Shown here one piece after another: positions 42,833 to 52,686 of a stretch of DNA of 64,000 nucleotides. Location: NCBI RefSeq assembly GCF_001418085.1, contig NZ_LIQH01000036.1, forward strand, positions 124,001 to 188,000, written 5' to 3'. The position numbers were made by a program, and so were the translations under genes. The stretch is from Lacinutrix algicola. GTDB lineage: Bacteria > Bacteroidota > Bacteroidia > Flavobacteriales > Flavobacteriaceae. The notes under the pieces were generated by a model. That model saw only the letters and a list, made by a program, of their open reading frames with translations, was not told where the DNA came from and made no database searches. How positions within the stretch are numbered: position 1 is the first letter of the stretch; each line of letters starts with the position of its first letter.

Positions 42833-44845
42833 TTATTTGTATGATCTTTGTTTTAATTCAATATCCTTGAACTCTAATTCTTCCTTGTGTAACACAGCGT
42901 CGCTAGGTTCTCCTTTATATTCCCAAGCAGAAACATATGCGAAATCTTCATCGTTACGTTTTGCTTCTCCTTTTTGCTCACCATCTAACTCTACTGCATC
43001 CTCTCTAAAGTGTCCTCCACAAGATTCTTCTCTGTTTAAAGCATCTTTAGCGAATAATTCTCCTAATTCTAAGAAATCTGCAACACGACCAGCTTTCGCT
43101 AATTCTTCGTTGTATTCTTCGTTAGTTCCAGGCACTTTTACTTCTTTCCAAAATTCTTCTCTTAACGCTTTAATTTCAGCAATAGCTTCCGTTAAACCTT
43201 TTACATTTCTAGACATCCCTACTTTGTTCCACATGATTTTCCCTAATTTCTTATGGAAATAATCTACAGAGTGAGATCCTTTATTCGTTACAAAGAATTC
43301 TAATTGTTTTCTAACATCGTTTTCAGCTTCTTCAAATTCTTTCGAATCTGTAGAAATTGGTCCTGTTCTAATATCGTGAGATAAATAATCACCAATAGTA
43401 TATGGTAATACAAAATAACCATCTGCTAAACCTTGCATTAATGCCGAAGCACCAAGTCTGTTTGCACCATGATCAGAGAAGTTTGCCTCTCCAATACAGT
43501 ATAAACCAGGAACAGTTGTCATTAAGTTATAATCAACCCAAACACCACCCATTGTGTAGTGTACTGCTGGATAAATCATCATTGGTGTGTTGTATGGATC
43601 TTGATCTACGATCTTCTCATACATTTGGAATAAGTTTCCGTATTTATTTTTGATTACTTCTTGTCCTAATTTTTTAACAAGAGCAGCATCATTTTCGTCT
43701 AAACCTTTAACGTGAGCCGTTTCCTTACCGTAACGTTGAATTGCCGAAGCAAAATCTAAGAATACAGCTTCTCCTGTTGCATTAACTCCAAAACCAGCAT
43801 CACAACGTTCTTTTGCTGCACGAGAGGCAACATCACGAGGTACTAAGTTTCCAAATGCAGGATAGCGACGCTCTAAGTAATAATCTCTATCGTCTTCAGC
43901 TAATTCTCTAGGCTTTAATGCACCAGATTTAATAGCCTCAACATCTTTCATGTGTTTTGGTACCCAAATACGTCCATCATTTCTTAAAGACTCAGACATC
44001 AATGTTAATTTAGACTGATGATCTCCAGAAACAGGAATACATGTTGGGTGAATTTGTGTGTAACAAGGGTTTGCAAAATAAGCACCTTTTTTATGCGCTT
44101 TCCAACCTGCTGTTACATTAGATCCCATCGCGTTAGTCGATAAGAAAAATACGTTACCATAACCACCAGTTCCAAGAACTACAGCGTGAGCCGAGTGACG
44201 TTCTACTTCTCCAGTAATTAAGTTACGTGTTATAATGCCTCGAGCTTTTCCATCAACCTTAACAACGTCTAACATTTCGTGACGGTTGTACATTTTGATT
44301 TTTCCACGACCGATTTGACGGTTCATAGCAGAATAAGCTCCTAATAATAATTGTTGTCCTGTTTGTCCTGCTGCGTAAAAAGTACGAGATACTAATACTC
44401 CACCAAACGAACGGTTATCTAATAATCCACCATATTCTCTTGCAAAAGGAACACCTTGAGCAACACATTGATCGATAATATTCGCAGACACCTCAGCTAA
44501 ACGATATACATTAGCTTCACGAGAACGGTAATCTCCACCTTTTACAGTATCGTAAAATAATCTGTAAGTAGAATCACCATCTCCTTGGTAATTTTTTGCT
44601 GCGTTTATTCCTCCTTGCGCTGCAATAGAGTGTGCACGTCTTGGAGAATCTTGAAAGCAAAAAGCTTTTACGTTATATCCAAGCTCTGCTAAAGTAGCAG
44701 CAGCCGATCCACCAGCTAATCCTGTACCAACAACAATAACATCTATGTTACGTTTGTTTGCAGGGTTTACTAAGTCGATATGATTTTTATAATCTGTCCA
44801 TTTATCTTTAATTGGACCTTGAGGTACTTTTGAATCTAAACTCAT
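42833..44845 (-). CDS. sdhA: Succinate dehydrogenase flavoprotein subunit
   Basis: Catalytic subunit of complex II that oxidises succinate to fumarate with covalent FAD. The 670 residues include the dinucleotide fold [20 protein letters not shown] (about 37-56), the FAD-linking His in [18 protein letters not shown] (about 70-90), substrate-site motifs [13 protein letters not shown] and the Arg-containing segment [15 protein letters not shown], and a C-terminal [11 protein letters not shown]. This longer form with the [10 protein letters not shown] start is the class found in Bacteroidota and epsilon-type enzymes. It lies between sdhC (14 bp) and sdhB (8 bp). Confidence 0.96.
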   Translation of the reverse strand: MSLDSKVPQGPIKDKWTDYKNHIDLVNPANKRNIDVIVVGTGLAGGSAAATLAELGYNVKAFCFQDSPRRAHSIAAQGGINAAKNYQGDGDSTYRLFYDTVKGGDYRSREANVYRLAEVSANIIDQCVAQGVPFAREYGGLLDNRSFGGVLVSRTFYAAGQTGQQLLLGAYSAMNRQIGRGKIKMYNRHEMLDVVKVDGKARGIITRNLITGEVERHSAHAVVLGTGGYGNVFFLSTNAMGSNVTAGWKAHKKGAYFANPCYTQIHPTCIPVSGDHQSKLTLMSESLRNDGRIWVPKHMKDVEAIKSGALKPRELAEDDRDYYLERRYPAFGNLVPRDVASRAAKERCDAGFGVNATGEAVFLDFASAIQRYGKETAHVKGLDENDAALVKKLGQEVIKNKYGNLFQMYEKIVDQDPYNTPMMIYPAVHYTMGGVWVDYNLMTTVPGLYCIGEANFSDHGANRLGASALMQGLADGYFVLPYTIGDYLSHDIRTGPISTDSKEFEEAENDVRKQLEFFVTNKGSHSVDYFHKKLGKIMWNKVGMSRNVKGLTEAIAEIKALREEFWKEVKVPGTNEEYNEELAKAGRVADFLELGELFAKDALNREESCGGHFREDAVELDGEQKGEAKRNDEDFAYVSAWEYKGEPSDAVLHKEELEFKDIELKQRSYK

Positions 44846-44859
44846 AGTAACTATATTTT

Positions 44860-45546
44860 TTAGTGGTTTAAAAAGTGAAAAACAGCAATAAAGATGAATC
44901 CTAATGGAATCCCAATTGCATAAATTTTACTAAATCTTTTTAACCCTTTTGTGTATTTGTTATTTGCTCCAACAGACTGAAAAGCCGAATCGAAACCGTG
45001 TAGTAAGTGTAATGCTAAGAATACAAATGCAACTACATAAAGTACAACTCTCCATAAATCTACAAATTTATGTTGTAGCTCTTCGTAGTATCTAAACCCA
45101 CTCTCTGCGTTGTTTGGATCTATAAGACCAGACATATCACCAACAATAAACTTTGTGTTTATTTCTGGAAACCAGAAATCGTAAAAATGAAGACAAACAA
45201 ATGCTAAAATTGCAGCACCACTCCAAATCATGTTTCTACTCATCCAAGAAGAATTTGCTCCTCCATTGTTTTTTGCATAACTAATTCGTCTTGCCTTGTT
45301 GTTTTTAATTTCTAAAACAAATCCCATTACAAAATGAAAAACAACACCGAAAATTAATACCGGTTGCAATACATATTGTACTAACGGAAAAGTTCCCATA
45401 AAATGAGAAACATCGTTAAAAGTCTCAGGACTAAATACCGAAAGTATGTTTATTGAAAAATGTTGAAGTAAAAAAAACATTAGAAAGAGTGCTGAAAGTG
45501 CCATCGCAAACTTTCTTCCTATTGAAGAATTTAAAATTCCGCTCAT
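44860..45546 (-). CDS. sdhC: Succinate dehydrogenase cytochrome b subunit
   Basis: Membrane anchor of complex II that binds haem b and passes electrons to menaquinone. The 228 residues form five hydrophobic helices, with conserved His in [30 protein letters not shown] and [13 protein letters not shown]. One fused subunit replaces SdhC plus SdhD, as in other Bacteroidota. First gene of the sdhCAB operon. The 112 bp upstream hold its promoter region; no perfect -7 box was picked out. Confidence 0.93.
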   Translation of the reverse strand: MSGILNSSIGRKFAMALSALFLMFFLLQHFSINILSVFSPETFNDVSHFMGTFPLVQYVLQPVLIFGVVFHFVMGFVLEIKNNKARRISYAKNNGGANSSWMSRNMIWSGAAILAFVCLHFYDFWFPEINTKFIVGDMSGLIDPNNAESGFRYYEELQHKFVDLWRVVLYVVAFVFLALHLLHGFDSAFQSVGANNKYTKGLKRFSKIYAIGIPLGFIFIAVFHFLNH

Positions 45547-45658
45547 TATTTTTTATAGTTTGATTATAATATATACAAATATACTAAGCCATGCTTAGTC
45601 AAACAAGTTTTACTAGTTTTTAAAAATTTATTTAGAATGAGTTTACTTTAGATAATAT

Positions 45659-47335
45659 CTAATCTATTTCTACAGGTATAAAATTAATCCAAAGCTGATT
45701 CCTATCTCTAAATCGATTAAAATTGCGCATCATAAAAGGTGCATTATAAGTTAGTTTATTATTAAAATAAAGCTTCCCATTTACATATACTTTTATTGCT
45801 TTATTTAAATCTACCATTTCTGGCGAAATATTAATATTTATCGATTTAATTCTTGAAGTTTCTAACCTAAATTCGTTATTACTATAACTTGCTTTTATTT
45901 TTCCTGATTGCCTTGGAAAATCGAATGCTTTCTCATTAACCTCAACTTCTACTAAGCTATCATTATCGGTAAGCTTAAACCATTTGTTAATATCAAAATT
46001 CAAGGTTTTTTGCCATTCTTTTTTAGGCTGAAGCGTATCTAATTTTGCATTTGCAATCCAATCTAAAGCTCCATAATTATTGTCATCAAACTCCCATTGA
46101 ATATCTTTTGGAAAAGGATTCCTTTTTCTACTAACAAGATCTTTAAATAAAATATCGTAAGCTGGTTCAGAGGCTTCGAAAGCCGGAAACCAATGCGGAA
46201 AACCATTATAGCGATAATCTTTATAATCGACATTTAGAGATACCATTAACTTATTTAAACTGTCGTTTGCATTTGGCGGATAGTAATAATCTTGGTCTGT
46301 AGAAAAATTAATATAAGAACGTGATAACACATTTTCTATAAAAGTGCCACCTGTATACACTTTTGGATGTGTATTAAAACCATAAAAGCCTGCAAATTGA
46401 GTTGGCTGCTTTACCAAGTATGAAAAAGAACCGGTTGCTCCATTAGAATGCCCTGAAATGTGAATTCTATTATCGTCTATATTTAATGCCGTTTTAAGTT
46501 GATTTACCATTTCTGGAATCATAAAAAAACCATCATCTCCAACCATCCAATTAAAATTCTTATCACCTTTCGGAAAAACTAAAATAACATTATCAGCTTC
46601 TGCTCTTTTAGTATATCTAGCATTATCGTAAATTAAATTGAGTTTTGTTTCAAACTCTGAAAGCACATTACCTCTAACCGCTCCATGTAAATAAAACAAT
46701 ACAGCGTGTTTCTTTTCAGGATTATAATTCTTAGGCAAATGCACAAAATAAGAAGTACTTGTTGTATCGTTTATTTTAAATGAAATGGAATAATCCTGCT
46801 TTTGCTTAGGCAAATAATTGTTTGATGATTTGAGGTATTCATACAATTCGGGAGTTTCAAAACCACTTATCTCTGCACCTTTTTTAGCGCTAAAAAATTC
46901 AGCTTCATCCGTTTTTAATTTTTCAAAAAACAGCTTTTTATCCAGTATCGCTTTTTCTTTTAACGCTACCCATCGATCCTCTTGCATTAGGTTTTTATAA
47001 TCACCTTCAGCATATTCACCTAAAATATAATCCCAACCAGGATAACCAAACATATCTTCTTCAAGCTCTGCTATTGGCTTTAGGTATTTAAAAGCTTTAT
47101 CAAAGTCATTTATACCACTAGCAACAACACTCGCTTCGTAAACCGAATAGTCGTCTATGCTATCTGGATATTTAGCAAATGCTTTTTCGTAAAGCTGAAG
47201 TGCTTTTATATGTACCGTAGAATCTTTATCTAGAGACAACTCTTGAGCCGTTTCAATAATTGATGTGTAAGATTGTTGTTTAGCACAGCCAAACATCACG
47301 AAACAAAAAGCAAAACCAATAAACAATGTCTTCAT
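45659..47335 (-). CDS. Alpha/beta-hydrolase (esterase/feruloyl-esterase-like) lipoprotein
   Basis: A 558-residue envelope hydrolase. The lipoprotein signal ends AFCFVMFGC (Cys17). Residues about 25-130 are helical with TPR-like character (SVYEASVVASGINDFDKAFKYL), followed by a hydrolase core (about 195-385) with an oxyanion-type segment HAVLFYLHGAVRGN and the nucleophile elbow ISGHSNGATGSFSY (Ser near residue 294), then His in FPHWFPAFEA. The C-terminal about 130 residues are beta-rich. The core resembles the predicted PHB depolymerase/esterase group. Natural substrate unknown. It is transcribed alone, 57 bp downstream of the propeller-protein gene. Confidence 0.78.
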   Translation of the reverse strand: MKTLFIGFAFCFVMFGCAKQQSYTSIIETAQELSLDKDSTVHIKALQLYEKAFAKYPDSIDDYSVYEASVVASGINDFDKAFKYLKPIAELEEDMFGYPGWDYILGEYAEGDYKNLMQEDRWVALKEKAILDKKLFFEKLKTDEAEFFSAKKGAEISGFETPELYEYLKSSNNYLPKQKQDYSISFKINDTTSTSYFVHLPKNYNPEKKHAVLFYLHGAVRGNVLSEFETKLNLIYDNARYTKRAEADNVILVFPKGDKNFNWMVGDDGFFMIPEMVNQLKTALNIDDNRIHISGHSNGATGSFSYLVKQPTQFAGFYGFNTHPKVYTGGTFIENVLSRSYINFSTDQDYYYPPNANDSLNKLMVSLNVDYKDYRYNGFPHWFPAFEASEPAYDILFKDLVSRKRNPFPKDIQWEFDDNNYGALDWIANAKLDTLQPKKEWQKTLNFDINKWFKLTDNDSLVEVEVNEKAFDFPRQSGKIKASYSNNEFRLETSRIKSININISPEMVDLNKAIKVYVNGKLYFNNKLTYNAPFMMRNFNRFRDRNQLWINFIPVEID

Positions 47336-47392
47336 AATAAATATATTTATTATTAAGGATAGATTTATTCCTCTATTGTTACAGTTTTAAAA

Positions 47393-50233
47393 CTATTCGA
47401 CCTCCAAACCTTTAGTAACATTTTCTATAGAAATTAAATAACTTCCTTTTGGGAGATAATACTTATCGTTTTTAGCCTTATTAATGTCTATTGTAGTATT
47501 CTCTTTTAATAGTTTTTTTCTTCCTTTTTCTGAAATTGTTAAATCGTAATCAACATAATTAAAACCTTTATCAACATCGACTTCTATCGTTTGTAAAACT
47601 GAGTTTTTATCACTTTTAATTTCAATCGTTTTTTTGCCAGAATTATTAGCATAAAACTTAATCTGCGTTGAAGGCTCATAAGGCTGCATCCATTTACTCC
47701 AGCTATTTCCCCAACGTCCGTTAGCTCTTATTTTTTCGGTTTCAAAAATTGTAATTGTATTGTTTTTTAAACTCGCATTCATTTTTTGAAGCGGCTCGAC
47801 ATTGGTTTTGTAAATACTTCTTCCGTGTGTTGCAATTAACAAATCGTTACTCCCTTCGTGCATTACAATATCGTGTACTGCTACCGTTGGTAATCCGTTA
47901 GAAAAAGCCTCCCAAGATTGTCCGCTATTAAAACTAACGTAAACTCCATTATCTGTACCTAAATACAGTAGTTCTTCATTTACAAAATCCTCTTTAATTA
48001 CATTAACTGGCGAAGTAGGAATATTTGACGCAATAGACTTCCATGTTTGTCCGTAGTTGTCTGAAACATAAACGTAAGTTGAAAAATCATCAAATCGGTA
48101 ACCGTTTAAAGTAACATAAACACGTTCCTTTTTATGTTTTGAAGCAATAACTCTAGTCACCCACAAATCCTTAGGCAAACCATTACTAATATTATCCCAT
48201 GTGTCTCCAGCGTTTTTAGTTACTTGTATTAGTCCGTCGTCACTTCCTGTGTACATTAAACCAAACTCGAAAGCCGATTCGCTAATTGTAGTTAAAGTAC
48301 CGTAAGCTACATTTCCTTTTTTTCCGCCTTGCGTTAAATCTGGAGAAATTGACTTCCAAGTATCTCCTTTATCCATAGAACGCATTAATTTATTGCCTCC
48401 TAAATATAAAATATCTTGATTGTGTTTTGATAAATGAATAGGTGTTTGCCAATTAAAACGGTAAGGTGTCTCTCCTAATTCATGCTTTGGCTGAATGTAT
48501 TTTTGTTCACCTGTTTCTCTATTAATTCTATAATAATTACCAAATTGATAACCTGTGTACACAATATCCGAATTACGATTATCAATCTCAATTTGCATAC
48601 CATCGCCTCCCATTAAAGACTCCCAAGGATACATACCGGTTTGGTGCCATCTTTTATCTTCTGGCGCATTATGTGCACCAACCCAAACACCATTATCCTG
48701 CAAACCACCATACACACGGTAAGGCTCTTGGTTATCTACATTTATAGCATAAAATTGCCCAACTGCTGGCGAGTTGTTTTTTATCCAGTTTTCACCATCA
48801 TCGTAACTTATATTTACACCACCATCGTTACCATTTACTAAGTGTCCAGATTTTTTAGGATTTACCCAAAGTGCTTGATGATCTGCATGTACATTCTCTT
48901 TACTAATAGATGTAAAGGTTTTTCCGCCATCTTTAGATTTTAAAATCGGCACTCCCATTACGTAAATCCCATCTACATTCTGTGTATCTACTCTAATTTC
49001 ACCAAAGTAATACCCATAACTATAATACAAATCGTCTAAATAATCGTCGTGTGTTTTCTGCCACGTTTTACCACCATCTGTACTTTTGTAAACCTCAGCT
49101 CCTATTACAGGCGTATCAAACAACATAGAATTAGCATCTTCTAAATAATGCGCTAAATCTATTGGTTTTACGTTTCCGCTACGTACCATTTGTTTTACGT
49201 TTTCGGCTCTATACTTTTCTTGAAAACCATTTGTTTTTAAAAAGGCATTCAATTTTTTATCTTCAAGACTTAAAAAATCTTGAGTACTCATCGTTTTAAA
49301 ATCTTCTTTTTTAAAACCTCTTGTTTCTTCTTTTTTTCCTTCGGAAGGTCTCCTAAACTGACTATCGTGCAGTGCATAAATAGTAGTATCATTGTACATT
49401 GCCAATCCTATTCTACCAACACCATTTCCTGTTGGAAAACCACTATTTTCTGTAGATACTTTTTCCCAAGTTTCTCCAGCATCTGTACTTTTATAGATGG
49501 CCGAATTATTTCCGCTACCATCAAAATTCCATGCTTTTCTGTTTTTAGTCCAAGACGAAGCAAACATAACATTGTAGTTATTTGGTGCATGTTGCACATC
49601 TATAATACCACTTACATTATCTACAAATAAGTTTTTGCTCCACGTTTTTCCGCCATCTTTAGTTTTATAAATGCCTCTGTCTTCAGATTTGGAATACAAA
49701 GCACCAGTAACTCCTATTACAACTTCGTTTACATTATTTGGATTGATTAAAATACGACCAATATGCTGAGAGTTTGGCAAACCTACATGCTCCCAAGTTT
49801 CGCCATTATTAGTAGACTTTAAAATACCAATTCCCGAATAAGACGATCGAGAAGCGTTATTTTCTCCTGTACCCACCCAAATTGTTCGCGTGTTCCAATC
49901 TACAGCAATATCGCCTACATTTTGCGTTTGCGCACTGTCTAGAATTGGTGTAAAAGTGGTACCATTATTTATAGTGTGCCACACACCTCCAGAAGCATAA
50001 CCAGCATAAAACTCTGCAGGATTTTCTGGGTTTACTGCTAAATCTACAACACGACCACTCATTACTGTTGGTCCAATATTTTTAAAAGGGACATTTTTTA
50101 CTAAAGACTCCTTTTGCAACACTGCTTTTTGCTGAAGTGCTTGTTGTACAGCTTCGGCATTTATTTGAGGTTGTTGTGCTTCGGTTTTAAGAATAACCAA
50201 AAAAGATAAAGCTAAAAAAATATTGAATTTCAT
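47393..50233 (-). CDS. Sortilin/VPS10-like multi-blade beta-propeller exoprotein
   Basis: A 946-residue secreted protein when started at MKFNIFLALSFLVILKTEAQ, which gives a clean signal peptide; an in-frame ATG 129 bp upstream would bury it. It contains many BNR/Asp-box-type repeats (STDGGKTW, KTKDGGKTWS, SKDGGKTF, NAGDTWDN, SFNSGQSWE), forming two propellers of the sortilin/VPS10 type, with WD40/YVTN-like overall layout (about 30-800), then a beta-sandwich-like C-terminus with a conserved GRWGNSWSKWMQPYEP segment. No sialidase catalytic set is evident. Such proteins are common in marine Bacteroidota; role is unknown, perhaps glycan or protein binding. Confidence 0.82.
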   Translation of the reverse strand: MKFNIFLALSFLVILKTEAQQPQINAEAVQQALQQKAVLQKESLVKNVPFKNIGPTVMSGRVVDLAVNPENPAEFYAGYASGGVWHTINNGTTFTPILDSAQTQNVGDIAVDWNTRTIWVGTGENNASRSSYSGIGILKSTNNGETWEHVGLPNSQHIGRILINPNNVNEVVIGVTGALYSKSEDRGIYKTKDGGKTWSKNLFVDNVSGIIDVQHAPNNYNVMFASSWTKNRKAWNFDGSGNNSAIYKSTDAGETWEKVSTENSGFPTGNGVGRIGLAMYNDTTIYALHDSQFRRPSEGKKEETRGFKKEDFKTMSTQDFLSLEDKKLNAFLKTNGFQEKYRAENVKQMVRSGNVKPIDLAHYLEDANSMLFDTPVIGAEVYKSTDGGKTWQKTHDDYLDDLYYSYGYYFGEIRVDTQNVDGIYVMGVPILKSKDGGKTFTSISKENVHADHQALWVNPKKSGHLVNGNDGGVNISYDDGENWIKNNSPAVGQFYAINVDNQEPYRVYGGLQDNGVWVGAHNAPEDKRWHQTGMYPWESLMGGDGMQIEIDNRNSDIVYTGYQFGNYYRINRETGEQKYIQPKHELGETPYRFNWQTPIHLSKHNQDILYLGGNKLMRSMDKGDTWKSISPDLTQGGKKGNVAYGTLTTISESAFEFGLMYTGSDDGLIQVTKNAGDTWDNISNGLPKDLWVTRVIASKHKKERVYVTLNGYRFDDFSTYVYVSDNYGQTWKSIASNIPTSPVNVIKEDFVNEELLYLGTDNGVYVSFNSGQSWEAFSNGLPTVAVHDIVMHEGSNDLLIATHGRSIYKTNVEPLQKMNASLKNNTITIFETEKIRANGRWGNSWSKWMQPYEPSTQIKFYANNSGKKTIEIKSDKNSVLQTIEVDVDKGFNYVDYDLTISEKGRKKLLKENTTIDINKAKNDKYYLPKGSYLISIENVTKGLEVE

Positions 50234-50374
50234 AATATATATTTTTAAAAGTTTGAAGGTAACGATTATGTTAAATCTGAGCAAAACAGAAATGCTTTTA
50301 ACCAATAAAATGTTATTTTTACACTTGCTAAGTATTTCCGCTTGACGGAAAATAAAATTCAAATAATATTAATA

Positions 50375-50400
50375 TCATTCCCATTCTTTTATGGGAATGA
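50375..50400. promoter_or_regulatory. Hairpin just upstream of the Xaa-Pro aminopeptidase start
   Basis: TCATTCCCAT and ATGGGAATGA form a perfect 10-bp stem with a TCTTTT loop, ending 16 bp before the ATG at 50417. It lacks a T run, so a leader hairpin or a protein-binding palindrome is more likely than a terminator. Confidence 0.45.
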
Positions 50401-50416
50401 ATAAATAAATTTCTTC

Positions 50417-51709
50417 ATGAAATACAACAAAATAGATTCTGCCCTTTTTATAAAAAACCGTAAAAACTTTGGTGCTCAAATGAAGCCTAAAAGTATTGCG
50501 TTTTTTAACTCTAACGATATTTATCCTATTAGTGCAGATAGCACAATGCCTTTTGAGCAGCATAGAGATATCTTTTATTTAAGTGGCGTAGATCAAGAAG
50601 AAAGTATTTTGGTGCTTTTTCCAGATTGTCCGAATCCTAAAAACAGAGAAGTTTTATTTTTAAAAGAAACTAACGAACATATTGCTGTTTGGGAAGGTGA
50701 AAAATTAACTAAAGATGCAGCATTAGCAACTAGCGGAATTAAAACTGTTTACTGGTTACAAGATTTAGAAAAAGTAGTGTTTGAAATGATGACACAAGCT
50801 GAAACTGTTTACATAAATACAAACGAGCACTACAGAGCAAATGTAGAAACGGAAACTAGAGAAGACCGTTTTACTACATGGATAAAAAACAAATATCCTG
50901 CGCACAGTGTTGCAAAAAGTAACCCAATTTTACAGCGTTTACGTTCTGTAAAAGACCAGATAGAATTAGACTTAATCCAGACGGCTTGCGATATTACTAA
51001 CAAAGGTTTTAGACGTGTTTTAAATTTTGTTAAGCCTGGTGTTATGGAATATAACATTGAAGCTGAGTTTATGCACGAATTTTTAAACAACCGTTCTGAT
51101 GGTTTTGCATACACTCCAATTGTAGGTTCTGGAAACAACGCTAACGTTTTACATTATATAGAGAATAATCAAGAGTGCAAAGCTGGTGATTTAATATTAA
51201 TTGATGCTGGTGCTAAATACGCAAATTACGCAAGTGATATGACGCGTACTATTCCTGTTTCTGGTAAGTTTAACGACAGACAAAAAGCGGTTTACAATGC
51301 TGTTTTAAGAGTAAAAAATGATGCTACAAAAATGTTAGTTCCTGGAACTATTTGGGCAGATTACCATGTTGAAGTTGGTAAATTAATGACTAGCGAACTT
51401 TTAGGCTTAGGCTTACTTGATAAAGCTGATGTTAAAAATGAAAACCCAGATTGGCCAGCATACAAAAAATACTTTATGCACGGAACGTCTCACCACATGG
51501 GATTAGACACGCATGATTACGGTATTTTAACTGAGCCTATGCAAGCAAATAATGTATTTACTGTAGAGCCTGGAATTTATATTCCAGATGAAGGTTTTGG
51601 TATTAGATTAGAAGACGATGTGGTTATCCAAAAAACTGGAGCACCTTTTAATTTAATGCGTGATATCCCGATTGAAGTTGAAGAGATTGAGAGTTTGATG
51701 AATAAATAA
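50417..51709 (+). CDS. pepP: Xaa-Pro aminopeptidase (M24B)
   Basis: Cytosolic dinuclear-metal peptidase that removes an N-terminal residue next to proline. The 430 residues have a creatinase-like N-terminal domain (about 1-165) and a pita-bread catalytic domain. Metal ligands: Asp in LILIDAGAKY, Asp in YASDMTRTIPVSG, His in GTSHHMGLDTHDYG, Glu in FTVEPGIYIPDEG and Glu in IRLEDDVVI. Length and N-domain match E. coli PepP. There is no signal peptide. It is a single-gene unit, with a perfect hairpin 17 bp upstream of the ATG and a strong terminator after the stop. Confidence 0.94.
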   Translation: MKYNKIDSALFIKNRKNFGAQMKPKSIAFFNSNDIYPISADSTMPFEQHRDIFYLSGVDQEESILVLFPDCPNPKNREVLFLKETNEHIAVWEGEKLTKDAALATSGIKTVYWLQDLEKVVFEMMTQAETVYINTNEHYRANVETETREDRFTTWIKNKYPAHSVAKSNPILQRLRSVKDQIELDLIQTACDITNKGFRRVLNFVKPGVMEYNIEAEFMHEFLNNRSDGFAYTPIVGSGNNANVLHYIENNQECKAGDLILIDAGAKYANYASDMTRTIPVSGKFNDRQKAVYNAVLRVKNDATKMLVPGTIWADYHVEVGKLMTSELLGLGLLDKADVKNENPDWPAYKKYFMHGTSHHMGLDTHDYGILTEPMQANNVFTVEPGIYIPDEGFGIRLEDDVVIQKTGAPFNLMRDIPIEVEEIESLMNK

Positions 51710-51726
51710 ACTCTTTTATTATATAG

Positions 51727-51761
51727 AAAAAAAAAGCGAGCTTAATAGGCTCGCTTTTTTT
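51727..51761 (+). terminator. Terminator of pepP
   Basis: AAAAGCGAGC and GCTCGCTTTT around a TTAATAG loop, followed by T; 18 bp after the pepP stop. The left end of cassette A begins just downstream. Confidence 0.85.
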
Positions 51762-51797
51762 GTTTCTTGAAACTTGAGTTTTTAATATAAATAGTCG

Positions 51798-52650
51798 AAC
51801 TTCGTTTGACTTATGATATAAAACGCTGAAATGATTTTATATTAAGAAAACATTGGTAGTAATTTTATAAAACTATGATTAACAACAATATACTAATTAT
51901 ATTTACAATAATTATAGTAGGTCTAATTATTATGGCAATAATCGTTGGTCCAGACAAAAAAGAAAAATCAAAGTCAAAATTCTCTGCAAAAAATGATATC
52001 AATGCTGAAAACGTTAATGATAAATTAGTAATTATCAGAAATGTTTCAGCCATACAACTTGAAAAGGCTATTAATCAGTTTTGTAACTTCTATAACCAAA
52101 ATGGGAATTCAAAATTAATTACAAATTTAACTTGTATAAAAATTCAGGAATATGTTCTTACGTTCCCTTATAATGTAAGTTTTGACACATTTTGTGTCTT
52201 TCTGAACTATTTGAAATATCCACACGATATCATTTACGAACCAATTATTACAGCTTGGGCAACTACCAAAACGAATGATAATTGGGTAAAAGGGGCAATA
52301 GCCAACAAAAAAGTTATGCTTTACATTCCCACATCAGATGATGAATACGATAATGTTTATCTTACGACAATTGACAACCTAGGATACAAAATGGGTTTTG
52401 CTATTGGACATCAAAGTAAACCGTTAAAAACACCTTTAAGGAGATATGAACCATCTCCATATAGTCAAATGAGTTACTACGGAAATGAATCAAAAGAACT
52501 CAAATAAAAACTACTGCCAACAACATTTATAATTAATTGCTAGTTTCTAGCCTACTTACGAAAGTCCTCGCGGATTTTCTATTCGGTTTTTATTTGCTAA
52601 ACTAGGTGCTTAAACACTCTACTAATCATACACAAACCGTTAAACGAAAC
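51798..52650 (+). mobile_element. Cassette-like element A (one orphan gene between conserved structured ends)
   Basis: Left end 51798-51859 aligns without gaps to 60540-60601 of element B (about 49 of 62 positions by eye) and contains a hairpin (51815-51845 region, TGATATAAAA with TTTTATATTA) whose base pairs covary between the copies. It ends in TTGGTAG. The ORF follows. CTGCCAAC starts exactly 6 nt after the stop (52514), then a GCTAG-TTT-CTAGC hairpin (52539-52551), a second hairpin GAAAGTCC-TCGC-GGATTTTC (52560-52579) and a tail ending TAAACGAAAC (52641-52650) against the lysC terminator. TTGG(C/T)AG and CTGC(C/T)AA are inverse. No recombinase gene is nearby; the mechanism is inferred. 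Integron-like or IS200/IS605-like mobilisation are both possible. Confidence 0.6.
51875..52507 (+). CDS. Orphan membrane-anchored protein carried by cassette A
   Basis: A 210-residue protein with one N-terminal membrane helix (about 4-24, ILIIFTIIIVGLIIMAIIV), a charged linker (DKKEKSKSKFSAKND) and a soluble domain of about 155 residues. The soluble part has AIQLEKAINQFCNFYNQNG, YNVSFDTFCVFLNYLKYP and VMLYIPTSDDEYDNVYL, a mixed alpha-beta pattern without any recognised catalytic motif. The C-terminus is Pro/Tyr-rich (RRYEPSPYSQMSYYG). The gene fills the cassette almost completely, with its ATG 15 nt after the left-end TTGGTAG. Unrelated in sequence to the gene in cassette B. Function not known. 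Confidence 0.65.
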   Translation: MINNNILIIFTIIIVGLIIMAIIVGPDKKEKSKSKFSAKNDINAENVNDKLVIIRNVSAIQLEKAINQFCNFYNQNGNSKLITNLTCIKIQEYVLTFPYNVSFDTFCVFLNYLKYPHDIIYEPIITAWATTKTNDNWVKGAIANKKVMLYIPTSDDEYDNVYLTTIDNLGYKMGFAIGHQSKPLKTPLRRYEPSPYSQMSYYGNESKELK

Positions 52651-52653
52651 AAA

Positions 52654-52679
52654 AAAAGCGAACCCAAAAGCTCGCTTTT
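52654..52679 (-). terminator. Terminator of lysC, at the edge of cassette A
   Basis: AAAAGCGA and TCGCTTTT with a 10-nt loop; on the minus strand a T run follows. It lies 8 bp past the aspartokinase stop and directly joins the cassette tail TAAACGAAAC. Confidence 0.7.
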
Positions 52680-52686
52680 ATTGTTA

